Of a DNA stretch of 64,000 nt, positions 36,797 to 46,377 are shown one piece after another. Made by a program: the position numbers and the translations under genes. How positions within the stretch are numbered: the first letter of the stretch is position 1; every line of letters starts with the position of its first letter. The stretch covers positions 1-64,000 of the forward strand of contig JAJDAL010000049.1 in the NCBI GenBank assembly GCA_029261875.1, read 5' to 3'. The DNA is from Deltaproteobacteria bacterium. GTDB lineage: Bacteria; Myxococcota_A; UBA9160; JAJDAL01. The notes under the pieces were generated by a model. It was not told the DNA's origin and did no database searches. It saw only the letters and a program-made list of their open reading frames with translations.

Positions 36797-38470
36797 GTGG
36801 TGACTCCGGCGGAGATCGAAGCCGAGCTCACCCAACCCGGCGCGCCCTTCGAAATCGTCGAGGAAACCGTGCTCGGAGCGCCTTCGAAGGTGTTTCGCCA
36901 GCGCACTTCGCACCTGCGGGCCATGCTCGAGGGGTCGCTCGCCGCAGCGGACAGCGAATACATCGTGTACGAAGACCGCCGCATCTCCTTCGGTCAACAC
37001 GCCCAGGCCGTGGCGTCCGTCGCGAAAGCCCTTTCGACACAATACCGTGTGCGCCGTGGCGACCGCGTGGCGATCCTGGCAGCGAACTGCCCGGAATGGA
37101 TCGTCTCCTTCTGGGCGGCCACCAGTCTGGGCGCCATCGCGGTAGGGCTCAACGGCTGGTGGTCGGGCGACGAGATCTCCTTTGGGGTCGCGGATTGCGA
37201 TCCGAAACTCCTGATCGGCGACCGCAAGCGCCTCGCGCGGCTCGAAGGCGATGCGGGCGTTCCGGTCGTCGAGATCGAATCGGATTTCGAAAAACTCTGG
37301 AACTACGATCTCGCTGCGTCGCTTCCGACGAATGACATCGACGAAGACGATGCGGCGGTCTTGCTCTATACGAGCGGTACGACGGGACGACCCAAAGGGG
37401 CGGTCAACACCCACCGCAACGTCGTGGCGGTGACTTCCGCGCAGTTCTTTCACGGGGCGCGCATGATGATCTTTGCGGCGCGTTCGGGCGCCGTCCAAAC
37501 GCCCACGGCACCGACCCCCGTCGTTTCGTTGATCAACAATCCGCTGTTCCACGTATCGGGTCTGTATCCCGGCGCCGTCATGGGCATCGCGTCGCGCATC
37601 AAGACGGTCTGGATGTCCGGTCGCTTCGATCCCCTGCGCGTAATGGAGACCCTCGAGCGCGAACGCGTGACGAACTGGTCGCCGATGGGGACCATGGCGT
37701 GGCGGGTGGTGAACCATCCGGAAGTCGGGCGCTTCGATTTTTCACAGGTCCGCAACGTGGGTTCCGGGGGCGCGCCGCTGGCGCCCCACATGCAGGAGCG
37801 CTTGCGCGAGGTGTTTCCGGGCTCGCGTACTTCCATGGGCGTCGGATACGGGCTGACGGAATCCACGGCGCTCGCCACCTTGAATCACGGCGCGGACCTC
37901 GAAGCCCACCCCACTTCCGTCGGCCGACCGATCCCGACCGTCGACCTGGAAGTGCGCGATGCGCAAGGTCGCGCGCTTGGCGAAGGGGAGGAGGGCGAGA
38001 TCTTCGTGCGCGGCCCGGTGGTGATGAAAGAATACTGGGGCAACCCGGCGGCGACGGCGGAGGTGATCGGGCCCGGCCGCTGGTTGCGCACGGGCGACGT
38101 GGGGCACCTGGCGGACGGTCGCCTCTACATCAATTCCCGCAAGCGCGACCTGATCCTGCGCGGTGGCGAGAACATCTACCCCGTCGAGATCGAGCAGCGT
38201 CTCGAAGCCCATGCGGACGTGCGCGAAGCCGCGGTCGTGGGGGTTGCGAGTGAAGAATTCGGACAGGAAGTGAAGGCGATCGTGGTCCCGGTCGGGGGAC
38301 GAACCCCGGCGACGAACGCGCTGGCGGAATGGGTCGGCGCCGCCCTTGCGAAATTCAAAGTTCCCGCCCATTGGGAACTGCGCAGCGAACCCCTGCCTCG
38401 AAACGCCACCGGGAAGGTGATGAAACACGTTCTGGTTGGCGACGCGGAGAATCCCTTTGTCGAAGAATGA
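36797..38470 (+). CDS. AMP-forming acyl-CoA synthetase
   Basis: A 557-residue ANL-superfamily ligase. The AMP-binding P-loop is LLYTSGTTGRPKGAVNTH; VGYGLTESTA is the A5 block; and WLRTGDVGHL with RKRDLILRGGENIYPVEIEQRL is the hinge and C-terminal domain. The terminal Lys block reads LPRNATGKVMKHVL. It activates a carboxylic acid as the acyl-adenylate, then the CoA ester; the acid is unknown. GTG 36797 is 4 bases after the LLM stop codon; a second in-frame GTG follows directly. It is in an operon with the LLM enzyme and the hydrolase. Confidence 0.93.
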   Translation: MVTPAEIEAELTQPGAPFEIVEETVLGAPSKVFRQRTSHLRAMLEGSLAAADSEYIVYEDRRISFGQHAQAVASVAKALSTQYRVRRGDRVAILAANCPEWIVSFWAATSLGAIAVGLNGWWSGDEISFGVADCDPKLLIGDRKRLARLEGDAGVPVVEIESDFEKLWNYDLAASLPTNDIDEDDAAVLLYTSGTTGRPKGAVNTHRNVVAVTSAQFFHGARMMIFAARSGAVQTPTAPTPVVSLINNPLFHVSGLYPGAVMGIASRIKTVWMSGRFDPLRVMETLERERVTNWSPMGTMAWRVVNHPEVGRFDFSQVRNVGSGGAPLAPHMQERLREVFPGSRTSMGVGYGLTESTALATLNHGADLEAHPTSVGRPIPTVDLEVRDAQGRALGEGEEGEIFVRGPVVMKEYWGNPAATAEVIGPGRWLRTGDVGHLADGRLYINSRKRDLILRGGENIYPVEIEQRLEAHADVREAAVVGVASEEFGQEVKAIVVPVGGRTPATNALAEWVGAALAKFKVPAHWELRSEPLPRNATGKVMKHVLVGDAENPFVEE

Positions 38471-39329
38471 AGACGTCCCCCGGTCCTTGAGATTGTCCGC
38501 TGCCGACGGCCTCACGCTGCACGCCCTCGAGTGGAGCCGCGAAGGTACGCCGCTCTTGTTTTTGCACGGGTATTCGAACGATGCCCACGTGTGGGATTCG
38601 GCGGCGCCCGCACTGGCGTCCCATTACCGAACCCTGGCGCTCGATATGCGGGGCCACGGGGATTCGGATCGCGACGAAGACGGGCGTTACGACCACCTGA
38701 GCATGGCGCGCGACGTCGAAGCCGTGGTCGCATCCCTCGGAATCGAGCGCCTGGTGGTGGTGGGGTTCTCCATGGGGGGACGCGTGGCGTTGCGTTTTGC
38801 GGGGCGCAATCCCGAGAAGATGGCGGGCCTGGTGATCGTCGATTCAGGGCCGGATCTCGACGAGCGCGGCGTGTCGCGCATCTCGGGTGAAATGCAGCGC
38901 GCGGACTGGAGCTTTGCGTCGATCGAGGAATACGAGATGGTGTTGGCGCGCAATTATCCGGCCGCCAAACCCAAGACCCTGGCCTCGATCGCGCGCACGA
39001 CGACGCGCCAGCGCCCGGATGGCCGCTACGAATTGAAGCTCGATCCCCAGTTCGGGCGCGGACGCGCGAAGTGGAGCGCCGAAGAGGCGGCCGAGTGGTC
39101 CGCGAAGGAATCCGCCGCGCTCTGGGATGCGCTTCGCAGCATGCCGTGTCCCACCCTGGTGGTGCGCGGTGCCGCGTCGGATGTGTTGTCCGCCGATGCA
39201 GCGGATGCCATGGAAGAAGCGCTGCCGAAGGGAAGCCTGGCCGTCGTCCCCCAAGCGGGGCACTCGGTCATGATCGACAACCCCGATGGGTTTCGCGCCA
39301 CGCTGGTGAGTTTCGCGCTCGGCGAATAG
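38457..39329 (+). CDS. Alpha/beta hydrolase
   Basis: A 290-residue alpha/beta-hydrolase. It shows LLFLHGYSNDAHVWD (oxyanion region), ALDMRGHGDS, the nucleophile elbow VVGFSMGGRVA (Ser), an acid region after TLVVRGAASDVL, and the C-terminal His in VPQAGHSVM. The TTG at 38457 is chosen because GGAG sits 7 bases upstream; another TTG at 38436 is possible. It overlaps the synthetase stop, so it is the third gene of the LLM operon. It could act as a thioesterase or esterase in the same pathway. Confidence 0.88.
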   Translation: MSKNEDVPRSLRLSAADGLTLHALEWSREGTPLLFLHGYSNDAHVWDSAAPALASHYRTLALDMRGHGDSDRDEDGRYDHLSMARDVEAVVASLGIERLVVVGFSMGGRVALRFAGRNPEKMAGLVIVDSGPDLDERGVSRISGEMQRADWSFASIEEYEMVLARNYPAAKPKTLASIARTTTRQRPDGRYELKLDPQFGRGRAKWSAEEAAEWSAKESAALWDALRSMPCPTLVVRGAASDVLSADAADAMEEALPKGSLAVVPQAGHSVMIDNPDGFRATLVSFALGE

Positions 39330-39344
39330 CCGGGCGGGAGGCTT

Positions 39345-39379
39345 GGCGGGCCCGACCCCCCCGGTGGGATCGGGCCGCC
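39345..39379. terminator. GC-rich hairpin in convergent gap
   Basis: GGCGGGCCCGA pairs with TCGGGCCGCC apart from one bulged G, with a 14-base loop. It lies 16 bases after the hydrolase stop codon and before the convergent RTX gene, so it may end transcription in one or both directions, although no T-run follows on the + side. Confidence 0.55.
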
Positions 39380-39391
39380 AAAATTGTGGGC

Positions 39392-39407
39392 TCAGGCGTT
39401 CGCCTGA
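39392..39407 (-). terminator. RTX gene terminator hairpin
   Basis: TCAGGCG-TT-CGCCTGA is a perfect palindrome 7 bases beyond the RTX stop codon. On the minus strand it is followed within about 7 bases by AATTTT, an intrinsic-terminator arrangement. Confidence 0.6.
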
Positions 39408-39413
39408 CTCGCG

Positions 39414-42400
39414 TTAGGCATCCAACGAGATCGTGATGTCCGTATTCACCACGTCGTCGCCGCTTACGGTCGCGATGACGGTGTAGCCCCCACCGGCCCC
39501 GTTCGTGTCGAGGATCAGGTGGTCGGCCGAGTCGTAGATGAAGACGGCGCCGTTGCCATCGTAGGTCGCATTGCCACCGGCGTTGTTTCCATCGTACTCG
39601 CTGCCGATCACGACGAACTTCGAAGCATCGAGGGTGCCCGTCGAGAACAGGGACGCAAAGGTCGACGTTCCCTGGAACGTAAACCCGTCGGTCCCGGAGA
39701 CGAAGTTCGCGATCAGGTCTCCCGTCAACCCACTGGTGGTCGGCGTGTTGTTGAAGGCTTCGAGTTCTCCGTCACCCAAGCTGGTGTAGAGGAAGGTGTC
39801 ACTTCCTGCACCACCGTCCATCGTGTCGACGCCAATCCCGCCTGCGAGGGTGTCGTCACCACCGTTTCCGTTCAGGGTGTCGTTGCCGACGCCGCCGAGG
39901 AAGAAGTCGGCACCCGAGCTTCCATTGAAGGTGTCGCCGAACTGGCTGCCCGCGACCTGCTCAATGTTGCTGTAGGTGTCGGTCATTCCCGACGCGTTGG
40001 TGACGGTACCGGCCGTGGCATCGACGGTGACGGCTTCGAATGCAACCGTGTAGGAGAGAACATCCCCGCTTCCCGCGCCGCCGTCGATGGTGTCGTCACC
40101 CGTACCGGAGATGATGACGTCGTCGCCGGCGCCACCGTTCAAGGTGTCGTCGCCCGCCATGCCGTCGATGAAGTCATCGCCGGCGCCACCATCGATGGTG
40201 TCGTTGCCGTCACCCCCGTTCAACAAGTCCTGACCCGTGCCACCGGTGATCGTGTCGTTCCCGGAACCGGCTTCGGCCATGTTGGCCGCACCGTTCCCGG
40301 TGTTGAGTACATCGTCACCGCTGCTGCCGTGCAACAAGTCGACGCCGTCTCCACCGGTCAGCGTGTCGTTACCGGCGCCGCCCAGGAGTACGTTCGTGCC
40401 CGTGGACGCCGTCAGCGTATCGTTGCCGTCGGTCCCGTTCTGCACCACGTACCCCGTGGTGTCGACACCCGGAAACTGCGCCGCCAAACCGCTCAGCAGG
40501 AACTGAATGTCGGCTTCCGAAGGTGTTGCGTCTCCTCCGGGGCCTCCGCCCGGCGGCGGCTGGTTCGGATCAATGAAGATCGGAGGCGGAAGGTTCGGAT
40601 CGAACGGTTGGTTCGGATCGAAGAACCCCGGGTCTCCGGGGAGCGGTCCGAATCCAAACGGGTCGGGTCCGAATGCAAACGGATCCGGTCCGAAACCGGG
40701 TCCGAAAGGATCCGGGCCAAATCCGGGTCCGGGTCCGAAACCGGGCCCGAAGGGGTCGGGTCCAAATCCCGGTCCCGGGCCGAAGCCCGGTCCACCAAAC
40801 GGATCTCCCGGACCCGGGCCGAAGCCGGGACCGCCAAAAGGATCTCCGGGGCCCGGTCCGAAGCCCGGACCACCGAACGGGTCGCCCGGTCCGGGGCCGA
40901 ATGCGGGTCCGGGGCCGAATGGAGAACCACCGAACGGGTCGCCGCCCGAGAACGGATCGGGCCCCCCCCCGAACGTATTGCCACCAAAGGGATTGGGGCC
41001 GCCGCCAAATGGGCTGCCACCAAAGGGATCCCCCCCTGGGCCGGGGCCGAAGGGGTCTCCGCCCGTAGGGGCGGCACCAAAGGCTGCCCCACCACCGAAC
41101 GGGTCGGGGCCGCCGGGTCCGGGTCCAAAGCCAGGGCCACCGGGGCCAGGTCCGAAGCCAGGGCCTCCTGGGCCAGGTCCGAAGCCGGGGCTACCGGGGC
41201 CGGGTCCGAACTCGCCCGGGCCGCCCGCAAAATCACCGGGTCCGCCGGGTCCGGGTCCGAATCCGGGTCCGTTCGGACCGGGTCCGAATCCCGGTCCTCC
41301 AGGTCCGAATTCGCCGGGACCGCCAGCGAACTCGCCGGGGCCATCGGGACCAGGGCCGAATTCTCCTCCTGGACCCTCCGGTCCACCCGGGCCCGGGCCA
41401 AAGCCGGGTCCACCGGGTCCCGGGCCAAAGCCAGGCCCGCCCGCGAAGCCTCCCGGTCCATTGGGGCCGGGACCATCCGGTCCACCGGGTCCACCCGGTC
41501 CCGGTCCGAAGCCGGGTCCACCGGGTCCCGGTCCGAAACCGGGTCCATCGGGTCCCGGTCCACCTTCCGGTCCGGGTCCGCCCGCGAACTTCCCGCCTTC
41601 GGGGCCCGGGCCATTCGGGCCGGGTCCTTCGGGACCGCCCGGTCCACCCATGACTTCCGGCCCTTGGCCGCCCTCGAGGACAGCCGGGCCTTCGCCCTGC
41701 GCCATCACTTCGGGGCCGTCGGGGCCGGCGCCTTCGGGATTCGGTTCACCGTCGGGTCCGATGTTTTCACCGTCGGGCCCTTGGCCTTCGGCGAGTTGTT
41801 CCCCATCCAGGCCTTCGCCTTCGAGGAGTTCGCCGTCCGGACCTTCACCCTCGGCCAGTTGTTTTCCGTCGGCGCCTTTTCCTTTGGGTGCGGGCTTGCC
41901 TTTGGGATCCACATTGGGCGCTTTGCCATCGGCAAGCTGAGCACCTTCGCCAGCGGGTCCGGGTTCGCCGGGCTCGCCCTGCGGCGGAGCCTCTCCGTCG
42001 GGTCCCTGCGTGTCGGCTAGAGCGGGTCCATCGGCAGGACCGTCCGGTCCGGGTCCATTTTGCGGTCCGGGTTCACCGGCGAGATCACCAGCGGGTGCAT
42101 CACCCGGTCCGGGTTCACCGGCCGGACCGAAGTCCGCAGGTCCGTTAGCCGGTCCATCGGGTCCGGGTCCGTCTTGCGGTCCCGGTTGTCCGGCGAGGTC
42201 ACCGGCGGGTGCATCACCCGGTCCCGGTTCACCGGCCGGTCCGAAGTCGGCGGGGCCGTCAGCCGGTCCATCGGGTCCGGGTCCGTCTTGCGGTCCGGGT
42301 TCGCCTGCGAGATCACCGGCGGGGCCATCGGCCGGACCCGGTTCTCCAGCGGGACCGAAGTCCGCGGGGCCGTCGGCCGGTCCATCGGGTCCGGGTCCGT

Positions 42401-43529
42401 CCTGCGGTCCCGGTTCGCCTGCGAGATCACCGGCGGGCGCATCGCCGGGTCCGGGTTCACCAGCGGGACCAAAGTCCGCAGGTCCGTCGGGTCCGGGTCC
42501 GTCTTGCGGTCCGGGTTCGCCTGCGAGATCACCGGCGGGTGCATCACCCGGTCCGGGTTCTCCAGCGGGACCGAAGTCGGCAGGTCCGTCGGCCGGTCCA
42601 TCGGGTCCGGGTCCGTCTTGCGGTCCGGGTTGTCCGGCGAGATCACCGGCGGGTGCATCACCCGGTCCCGGTTCTCCAGCGGGACCGAAGTCGGCGGGGC
42701 CATCGGCCGGACCATCGGGTCCGGGTCCGTCCTGCGGTCCGGGTTGTCCGGCGAGATCACCGGCGGGTGCATCACCCGGTCCCGGTTCTCCAGCGGGACC
42801 GAAGTCTGCGGGTCCGTCGGGTCCGGGTCCGTCTTGCGGTCCGGGTTGTCCGGCGAGGTCACCGGCGGGTGCATCACCCGGTCCCGGTTCGCCCGCGAGA
42901 TCACCGGCGGGTGCGTCACCCGGTCCGGGTTCTCCCGCGGGACCGAAGTCTGCGGGTCCGTCGGGCCCGGGTCCGTCTTGGGGTCCGGGTTCGCCAGCGT
43001 GGTCACCGGCGGGTGCATCGCCCGGTCCGGGTTCTCCTGCGGGACCGAAGTCGGCGGGTCCATCGGGTCCGAGTCCATCTTGGGGTCCGGGTTCGCCAGC
43101 GAGGTCACCCGCGGGCGCATCGCCCGGTCCGGGTTCTCCGGCCGGTCCGAAGTCGGCGGGTCCATCAGCCGGTCCGTCGGGTCCGGGTCCATCTTGGGGT
43201 CCGGGTTGTCCGGCGAGATCCCCGGCAGGGGCATCCGGTCCCGGGCCTTCGGTGGTTCCGGGCGGGACGTCGCCCGGGGAGCCGAAGCCTTCGGCAGGAG
43301 CGCCCGTCGGCGGGGCTTCTCCGGTGGGCGGTTGGCCTGCGAAGTCGCCGGCAGGCGGTTGGCCGGGCTCGCCGGGAGCCGGGCCGTTGGCCGGATCAAA
43401 GTTTGCGGGATCTGGCGGAGCGCCTTGCGCATCCGTGGGATTCGGGGTTCCGGGGACGCCCTGGCTCACCGGCGGAAGTCCGGTGGTGGGGTCGACCGCA
43501 GGCGTTTGAGTTTCCGGGGGGGGTGCCAT
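39414..43529 (-). CDS. Giant Pro/Gly-repeat RTX protein, probable type I secretion substrate
   Basis: 1371 residues. From about residue 93 to 506 there are 12 near-identical units of about 20-36 residues built on DAPAGDLAG(Q/E)PGP; then an acidic Gly/Glu-rich linker and a Pro/Gly/Phe-rich stretch (GFGPGPGG-type) to about residue 1000. The C-terminal domain (about 1030-1370) contains GGxGxDxLxGG calcium-binding nonapeptides such as GGAGNDTLTGG, ending in a beta-rich secretion-signal tail (ITISLDA). There is no N-terminal signal peptide, consistent with type I export. The gene is followed upstream by TolC, HlyD and ABC components on the same strand. It is probably a large surface or extracellular structural protein; no enzymatic domain is seen. 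Confidence 0.9.
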   Translation of the reverse strand: MAPPPETQTPAVDPTTGLPPVSQGVPGTPNPTDAQGAPPDPANFDPANGPAPGEPGQPPAGDFAGQPPTGEAPPTGAPAEGFGSPGDVPPGTTEGPGPDAPAGDLAGQPGPQDGPGPDGPADGPADFGPAGEPGPGDAPAGDLAGEPGPQDGLGPDGPADFGPAGEPGPGDAPAGDHAGEPGPQDGPGPDGPADFGPAGEPGPGDAPAGDLAGEPGPGDAPAGDLAGQPGPQDGPGPDGPADFGPAGEPGPGDAPAGDLAGQPGPQDGPGPDGPADGPADFGPAGEPGPGDAPAGDLAGQPGPQDGPGPDGPADGPADFGPAGEPGPGDAPAGDLAGEPGPQDGPGPDGPADFGPAGEPGPGDAPAGDLAGEPGPQDGPGPDGPADGPADFGPAGEPGPADGPAGDLAGEPGPQDGPGPDGPADGPADFGPAGEPGPGDAPAGDLAGQPGPQDGPGPDGPANGPADFGPAGEPGPGDAPAGDLAGEPGPQNGPGPDGPADGPALADTQGPDGEAPPQGEPGEPGPAGEGAQLADGKAPNVDPKGKPAPKGKGADGKQLAEGEGPDGELLEGEGLDGEQLAEGQGPDGENIGPDGEPNPEGAGPDGPEVMAQGEGPAVLEGGQGPEVMGGPGGPEGPGPNGPGPEGGKFAGGPGPEGGPGPDGPGFGPGPGGPGFGPGPGGPGGPDGPGPNGPGGFAGGPGFGPGPGGPGFGPGPGGPEGPGGEFGPGPDGPGEFAGGPGEFGPGGPGFGPGPNGPGFGPGPGGPGDFAGGPGEFGPGPGSPGFGPGPGGPGFGPGPGGPGFGPGPGGPDPFGGGAAFGAAPTGGDPFGPGPGGDPFGGSPFGGGPNPFGGNTFGGGPDPFSGGDPFGGSPFGPGPAFGPGPGDPFGGPGFGPGPGDPFGGPGFGPGPGDPFGGPGFGPGPGFGPDPFGPGFGPGPGFGPDPFGPGFGPDPFAFGPDPFGFGPLPGDPGFFDPNQPFDPNLPPPIFIDPNQPPPGGGPGGDATPSEADIQFLLSGLAAQFPGVDTTGYVVQNGTDGNDTLTASTGTNVLLGGAGNDTLTGGDGVDLLHGSSGDDVLNTGNGAANMAEAGSGNDTITGGTGQDLLNGGDGNDTIDGGAGDDFIDGMAGDDTLNGGAGDDVIISGTGDDTIDGGAGSGDVLSYTVAFEAVTVDATAGTVTNASGMTDTYSNIEQVAGSQFGDTFNGSSGADFFLGGVGNDTLNGNGGDDTLAGGIGVDTMDGGAGSDTFLYTSLGDGELEAFNNTPTTSGLTGDLIANFVSGTDGFTFQGTSTFASLFSTGTLDASKFVVIGSEYDGNNAGGNATYDGNGAVFIYDSADHLILDTNGAGGGYTVIATVSGDDVVNTDITISLDA
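42015..43245 (-). repeat. In-gene tandem repeat array (about 12 units of 60-108 bp)
   Basis: Near-identical direct repeats encoding DAPAGDLAG(Q/E)PGPQDGPGPDGPADFGPAGEPGPG-type units. Units differ mainly by a GPAD insertion and Q/E swaps, and one unit is shortened, which indicates recent expansion and contraction. It is a candidate site of length variation between strains. Confidence 0.85.
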
Positions 43530-43702
43530 TGGAGGTCTCCTATTGGATCCTTGGTGTCATCGGTCACGAACTGGGGCGACTAAACCCCGAAAGTGAACCG
43601 ACCTGGATCGAATAGGATCCCGCTTTGGCACGCCCCCCGAACTCCATGCAGTCCTACGACTGCTCTTCACTCCAACGCGCTCTAAGGGTTTCCACCTAGA
43701 AA

Positions 43703-45031
43703 CTAAAGGTCGTCGACCTTCAGCTCTCCCATCGAATGCAGCAAGCGATAGACCGCGAGCTTGGCGTCGAAGTCGGCGAACGCGAGATCGCGCTCAGTCT
43801 TCTTGACCTCGTTTTCCGCGTCGAGAACGTTGATGGTCGTTTCCTTCCCCGCCTGGCGCAGCTTGCGTCGTCCCTCGACCACTTCGTGCGCTCGGTTCGA
43901 AGCGTTCTGCAGGAAGTATTTGCGCGCGCGCTGGGTCTCGAGATTCTGCCAAGAGACCATCACGCCCTCGCGGATGCGACGCAGGGTGTTGTACCGGTTG
44001 TGTTTGCTGGCGGCGAGCTGCGCTTGCGCCTGTTGGAAGCCCGCGCGCGATGCGAAGCCCGAGAAGATCTCGAACTTGGCGTCGAACTTCACCAACTGCT
44101 CGCGTTTGATGCCCAGCGTTCCGCTGTTGTCGCGCTCTTTGTTGTGCTCCGCCACCAGATCGAGGCTCGGGAAGAAGCTCGCGCGGGAAATGCCGACGCG
44201 CTTTTCTGCCAACTCGAGCTGCAGATTGCTGCTCTTCATGCTGGGATTGTTGGCAAGGGCAACTTCGATCGCTTCATCCACGGAATCCGGAACCAGTTGG
44301 TTGGGATCCGACGGACTGCGCATGGCGGAAATGTTCGGGCCGTGATCGAACACCTGGAAATAGCTGCTGATCGCGTTGTTGAGCAAACCCTGCTGAGCGA
44401 CGCGTTGTTCCTTGGCGCGCTGGAGTCGCGCCTTGGCGAACATCACGTCGACACTGATTCCCGAACCCTTGCGGACGCGCTCATCCTCGAGGTTTTCCTG
44501 GCGTCGGATGTTGTCTTCTTCTTCCTGAGCGATCTGAACGACTTTGGAACTCCGCAGTACGTTCATGTAGGCGCCGATTCCCTCGACGAAAATCCCCTGA
44601 CGCGTGGTCTCCAGGCCGAGTTCCGCCAGCTCCCGGCTGATCCGTGCGGATTGGAAACCGCGCACGTTTCGCCCGCCGGCGAACAGAGGCTGGGTGAGGG
44701 ACACCTTGCGGGTGAAGTTGTGAGCCCGCACCGCGTTTCCGCTGCTGGCTGCGGCCTGGGTGTTCTGATTTCCGTAGACCGAGGTGAGATTCACCTTCGG
44801 GAGAAATCCGGCGCGCGCGACCGTTACTCCGTGCTCCGCTGCGATGACACTGTGTTTCCCAGCCTGAATCAACGGATGGGTCTCCTCGAGCATCCGCAAT
44901 TCATCGGCCATGGTGCCCGGATAGTCGACGGCGACCTCCGTGGCGTGGGTATTGCCCGCAAATCCGAGCAGTACGACGAGCGCCCCCATGGCGCAGCTGC
45001 GTCGCTTCCTCGTAAATCCAAACGCGTTCAT
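43703..45031 (-). CDS. TolC-family outer-membrane channel of type I secretion
   Basis: A 442-residue outer-membrane efflux protein. The signal peptide ends near NTHATEV, and two helical repeat halves follow, with typical blocks such as QPLFAGGRNVRGFQSARI, GAYMNVLRSSKVVQIA and QAGKETTINVLDAENEVKKTERDLAFADFDAKLAVYRLLHSMGEL. It forms the trimeric tunnel that links HlyD and ABC components to the outside. It lies 173 bases beyond the RTX start codon and 56 bases from HlyD. Confidence 0.92.
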   Translation of the reverse strand: MNAFGFTRKRRSCAMGALVVLLGFAGNTHATEVAVDYPGTMADELRMLEETHPLIQAGKHSVIAAEHGVTVARAGFLPKVNLTSVYGNQNTQAAASSGNAVRAHNFTRKVSLTQPLFAGGRNVRGFQSARISRELAELGLETTRQGIFVEGIGAYMNVLRSSKVVQIAQEEEDNIRRQENLEDERVRKGSGISVDVMFAKARLQRAKEQRVAQQGLLNNAISSYFQVFDHGPNISAMRSPSDPNQLVPDSVDEAIEVALANNPSMKSSNLQLELAEKRVGISRASFFPSLDLVAEHNKERDNSGTLGIKREQLVKFDAKFEIFSGFASRAGFQQAQAQLAASKHNRYNTLRRIREGVMVSWQNLETQRARKYFLQNASNRAHEVVEGRRKLRQAGKETTINVLDAENEVKKTERDLAFADFDAKLAVYRLLHSMGELKVDDL

Positions 45032-45087
45032 GTCTAACCCCCTTTTAGAGCGGTTGGTCCTAGGCCAACCTCGTTGGAATCCTCGAA

Positions 45088-46377
45088 TCAGCGTTCTCGG
45101 AACGCTTCGTGTTTGAGTTTCAGAACCGGTCGCAGCAGGTAGGAGAGGACGGACTTGCTGCCGGTGTTGATGTCGACGGTGGCCTGCATTCCCGCAGTGA
45201 TGGGAAGTGCGTCGTCTTCGTCGCCGAGATAGGAGCGATCGGTCTCGACCACGACCCGGAAGAAGGGGTCCTGGCCCGGCTCGGCGGTGGAGTCCGCGGC
45301 GATGTGGGTGACGCGACCTTCGAGCGCTCCGTAACGGACGAAGTCGTAACTTCCGATCTTGACCTCTGCGGTCTGTTCTTCCCGCACGTAGCCGCGGTCG
45401 GTCGGAGAAAGCTGTGCTTCGACCACGAGCCGTTCGTCCGAGGGGACGATTTCCATGATCGGATCCCCCGCGCGCACGACACCGCCGATCGTGTGGTAAC
45501 GCAGGCTCTTGACCAGTCCGTCGACGGGCGTGGTAATGGTCTTGCGATGTGCCTGATCGCTGACGTCCGAGAGCAATTCTTCGGTCCGCGCGATCTCGAG
45601 TTCGACGCGACCCCGCTCTTCTTCGGCTTCGCTGCGGAACTTGAGCGTCTCTTCGCGCGCGATCTCCTCGGCTTCCGCCATCCGCGCGCGCGCACCTTCG
45701 ATGGCCTCGCGGGTTCCCGCGATGTCGCCTCGCGTGCGCCCGATCTCGCGTTCGAGCTGAATGTGTTCGAGCTTCGAACTCAGACCGCTTTCGAGCAGGT
45801 CCGCGGATATGTCGAGTTTTTGTTGGGTGAGTTCGAGGTCCGATTGAAGCGCGCTGATCTTCTCCTGGGCCTCTTTCATCTCTTGTTCACGCTGGATGAT
45901 CTTCTCGCGAAGAATGGCCAGATTGCTGTCGAGTTGGCGGAGTCGCGCGTCGTAGGAGAGGCGCTCGGATTGGGCGAGTTCCGGGTGGCGCGCCTCTTCG
46001 TCGGCGGGAAACACGAGCGGCGTTCCCTGGCTTTCCGCCTCGAGTCGGGCCCGATTGAGTCGCAGGCCATCGAGGCGGACCTTCATCTCTTCGAAATTGA
46101 CGCCAGTGACCGCCAGGTTGAGCAGCACCAACGGGTCGCCCGCACGGACCGCTTGACCCTCTTCGACGAAGATGTCCTTGATGATTCCGCCTTCCAGATG
46201 CTGGATGACGCGAACCTGCCCGTGCGGAACGACTTCGCCTTCCGCCGACGCGACTTCTTCGAGCTGCGCGACACAAGCCCAAAGGAAAAAGGCGCCGAGT
46301 ATTCCGAGCAGCGTGCGTTCGAGCTTTCCCCAGGCTGCCGGCGGGTGCAGGGCGACGAGCGCGTCGAGTCGACTCAT
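45088..46377 (-). CDS. HlyD-family membrane-fusion protein
   Basis: A 429-residue adaptor. A single N-terminal membrane helix (LLGILGAFFLWACVAQ) is followed by the lipoyl-like half VIQHLEGGIIKDIFVEEGQAVRAGDPLVLL, a long coiled-coil hairpin (about residues 140-270) and the second barrel half with ITTPVDGLVKSLRYHTIGGVVRAGDPIMEI. This is the classical type I secretion layout bridging the ABC protein and TolC. Its start overlaps the ABC stop by 4 bases (ATGA), so the two proteins are co-translated. Confidence 0.93.
   Translation of the reverse strand: MSRLDALVALHPPAAWGKLERTLLGILGAFFLWACVAQLEEVASAEGEVVPHGQVRVIQHLEGGIIKDIFVEEGQAVRAGDPLVLLNLAVTGVNFEEMKVRLDGLRLNRARLEAESQGTPLVFPADEEARHPELAQSERLSYDARLRQLDSNLAILREKIIQREQEMKEAQEKISALQSDLELTQQKLDISADLLESGLSSKLEHIQLEREIGRTRGDIAGTREAIEGARARMAEAEEIAREETLKFRSEAEEERGRVELEIARTEELLSDVSDQAHRKTITTPVDGLVKSLRYHTIGGVVRAGDPIMEIVPSDERLVVEAQLSPTDRGYVREEQTAEVKIGSYDFVRYGALEGRVTHIAADSTAEPGQDPFFRVVVETDRSYLGDEDDALPITAGMQATVDINTGSKSVLSYLLRPVLKLKHEAFRER

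Noticed and set aside
42015..43245. Possible CRISPR-like repeat array
   Set aside because: Units are contiguous coding repeats with no spacers, and no cas gene is nearby.
39519..43615. Very long open frames on the plus strand (several over 450 codons) opposite the RTX gene
   Set aside because: They arise from the tandem repeats and the skewed GGTCC/GGACC composition; the translations are low-complexity Arg/Ser/Pro/Gly without any family pattern, and the RTX reading with its calcium-binding motifs is clearly real.
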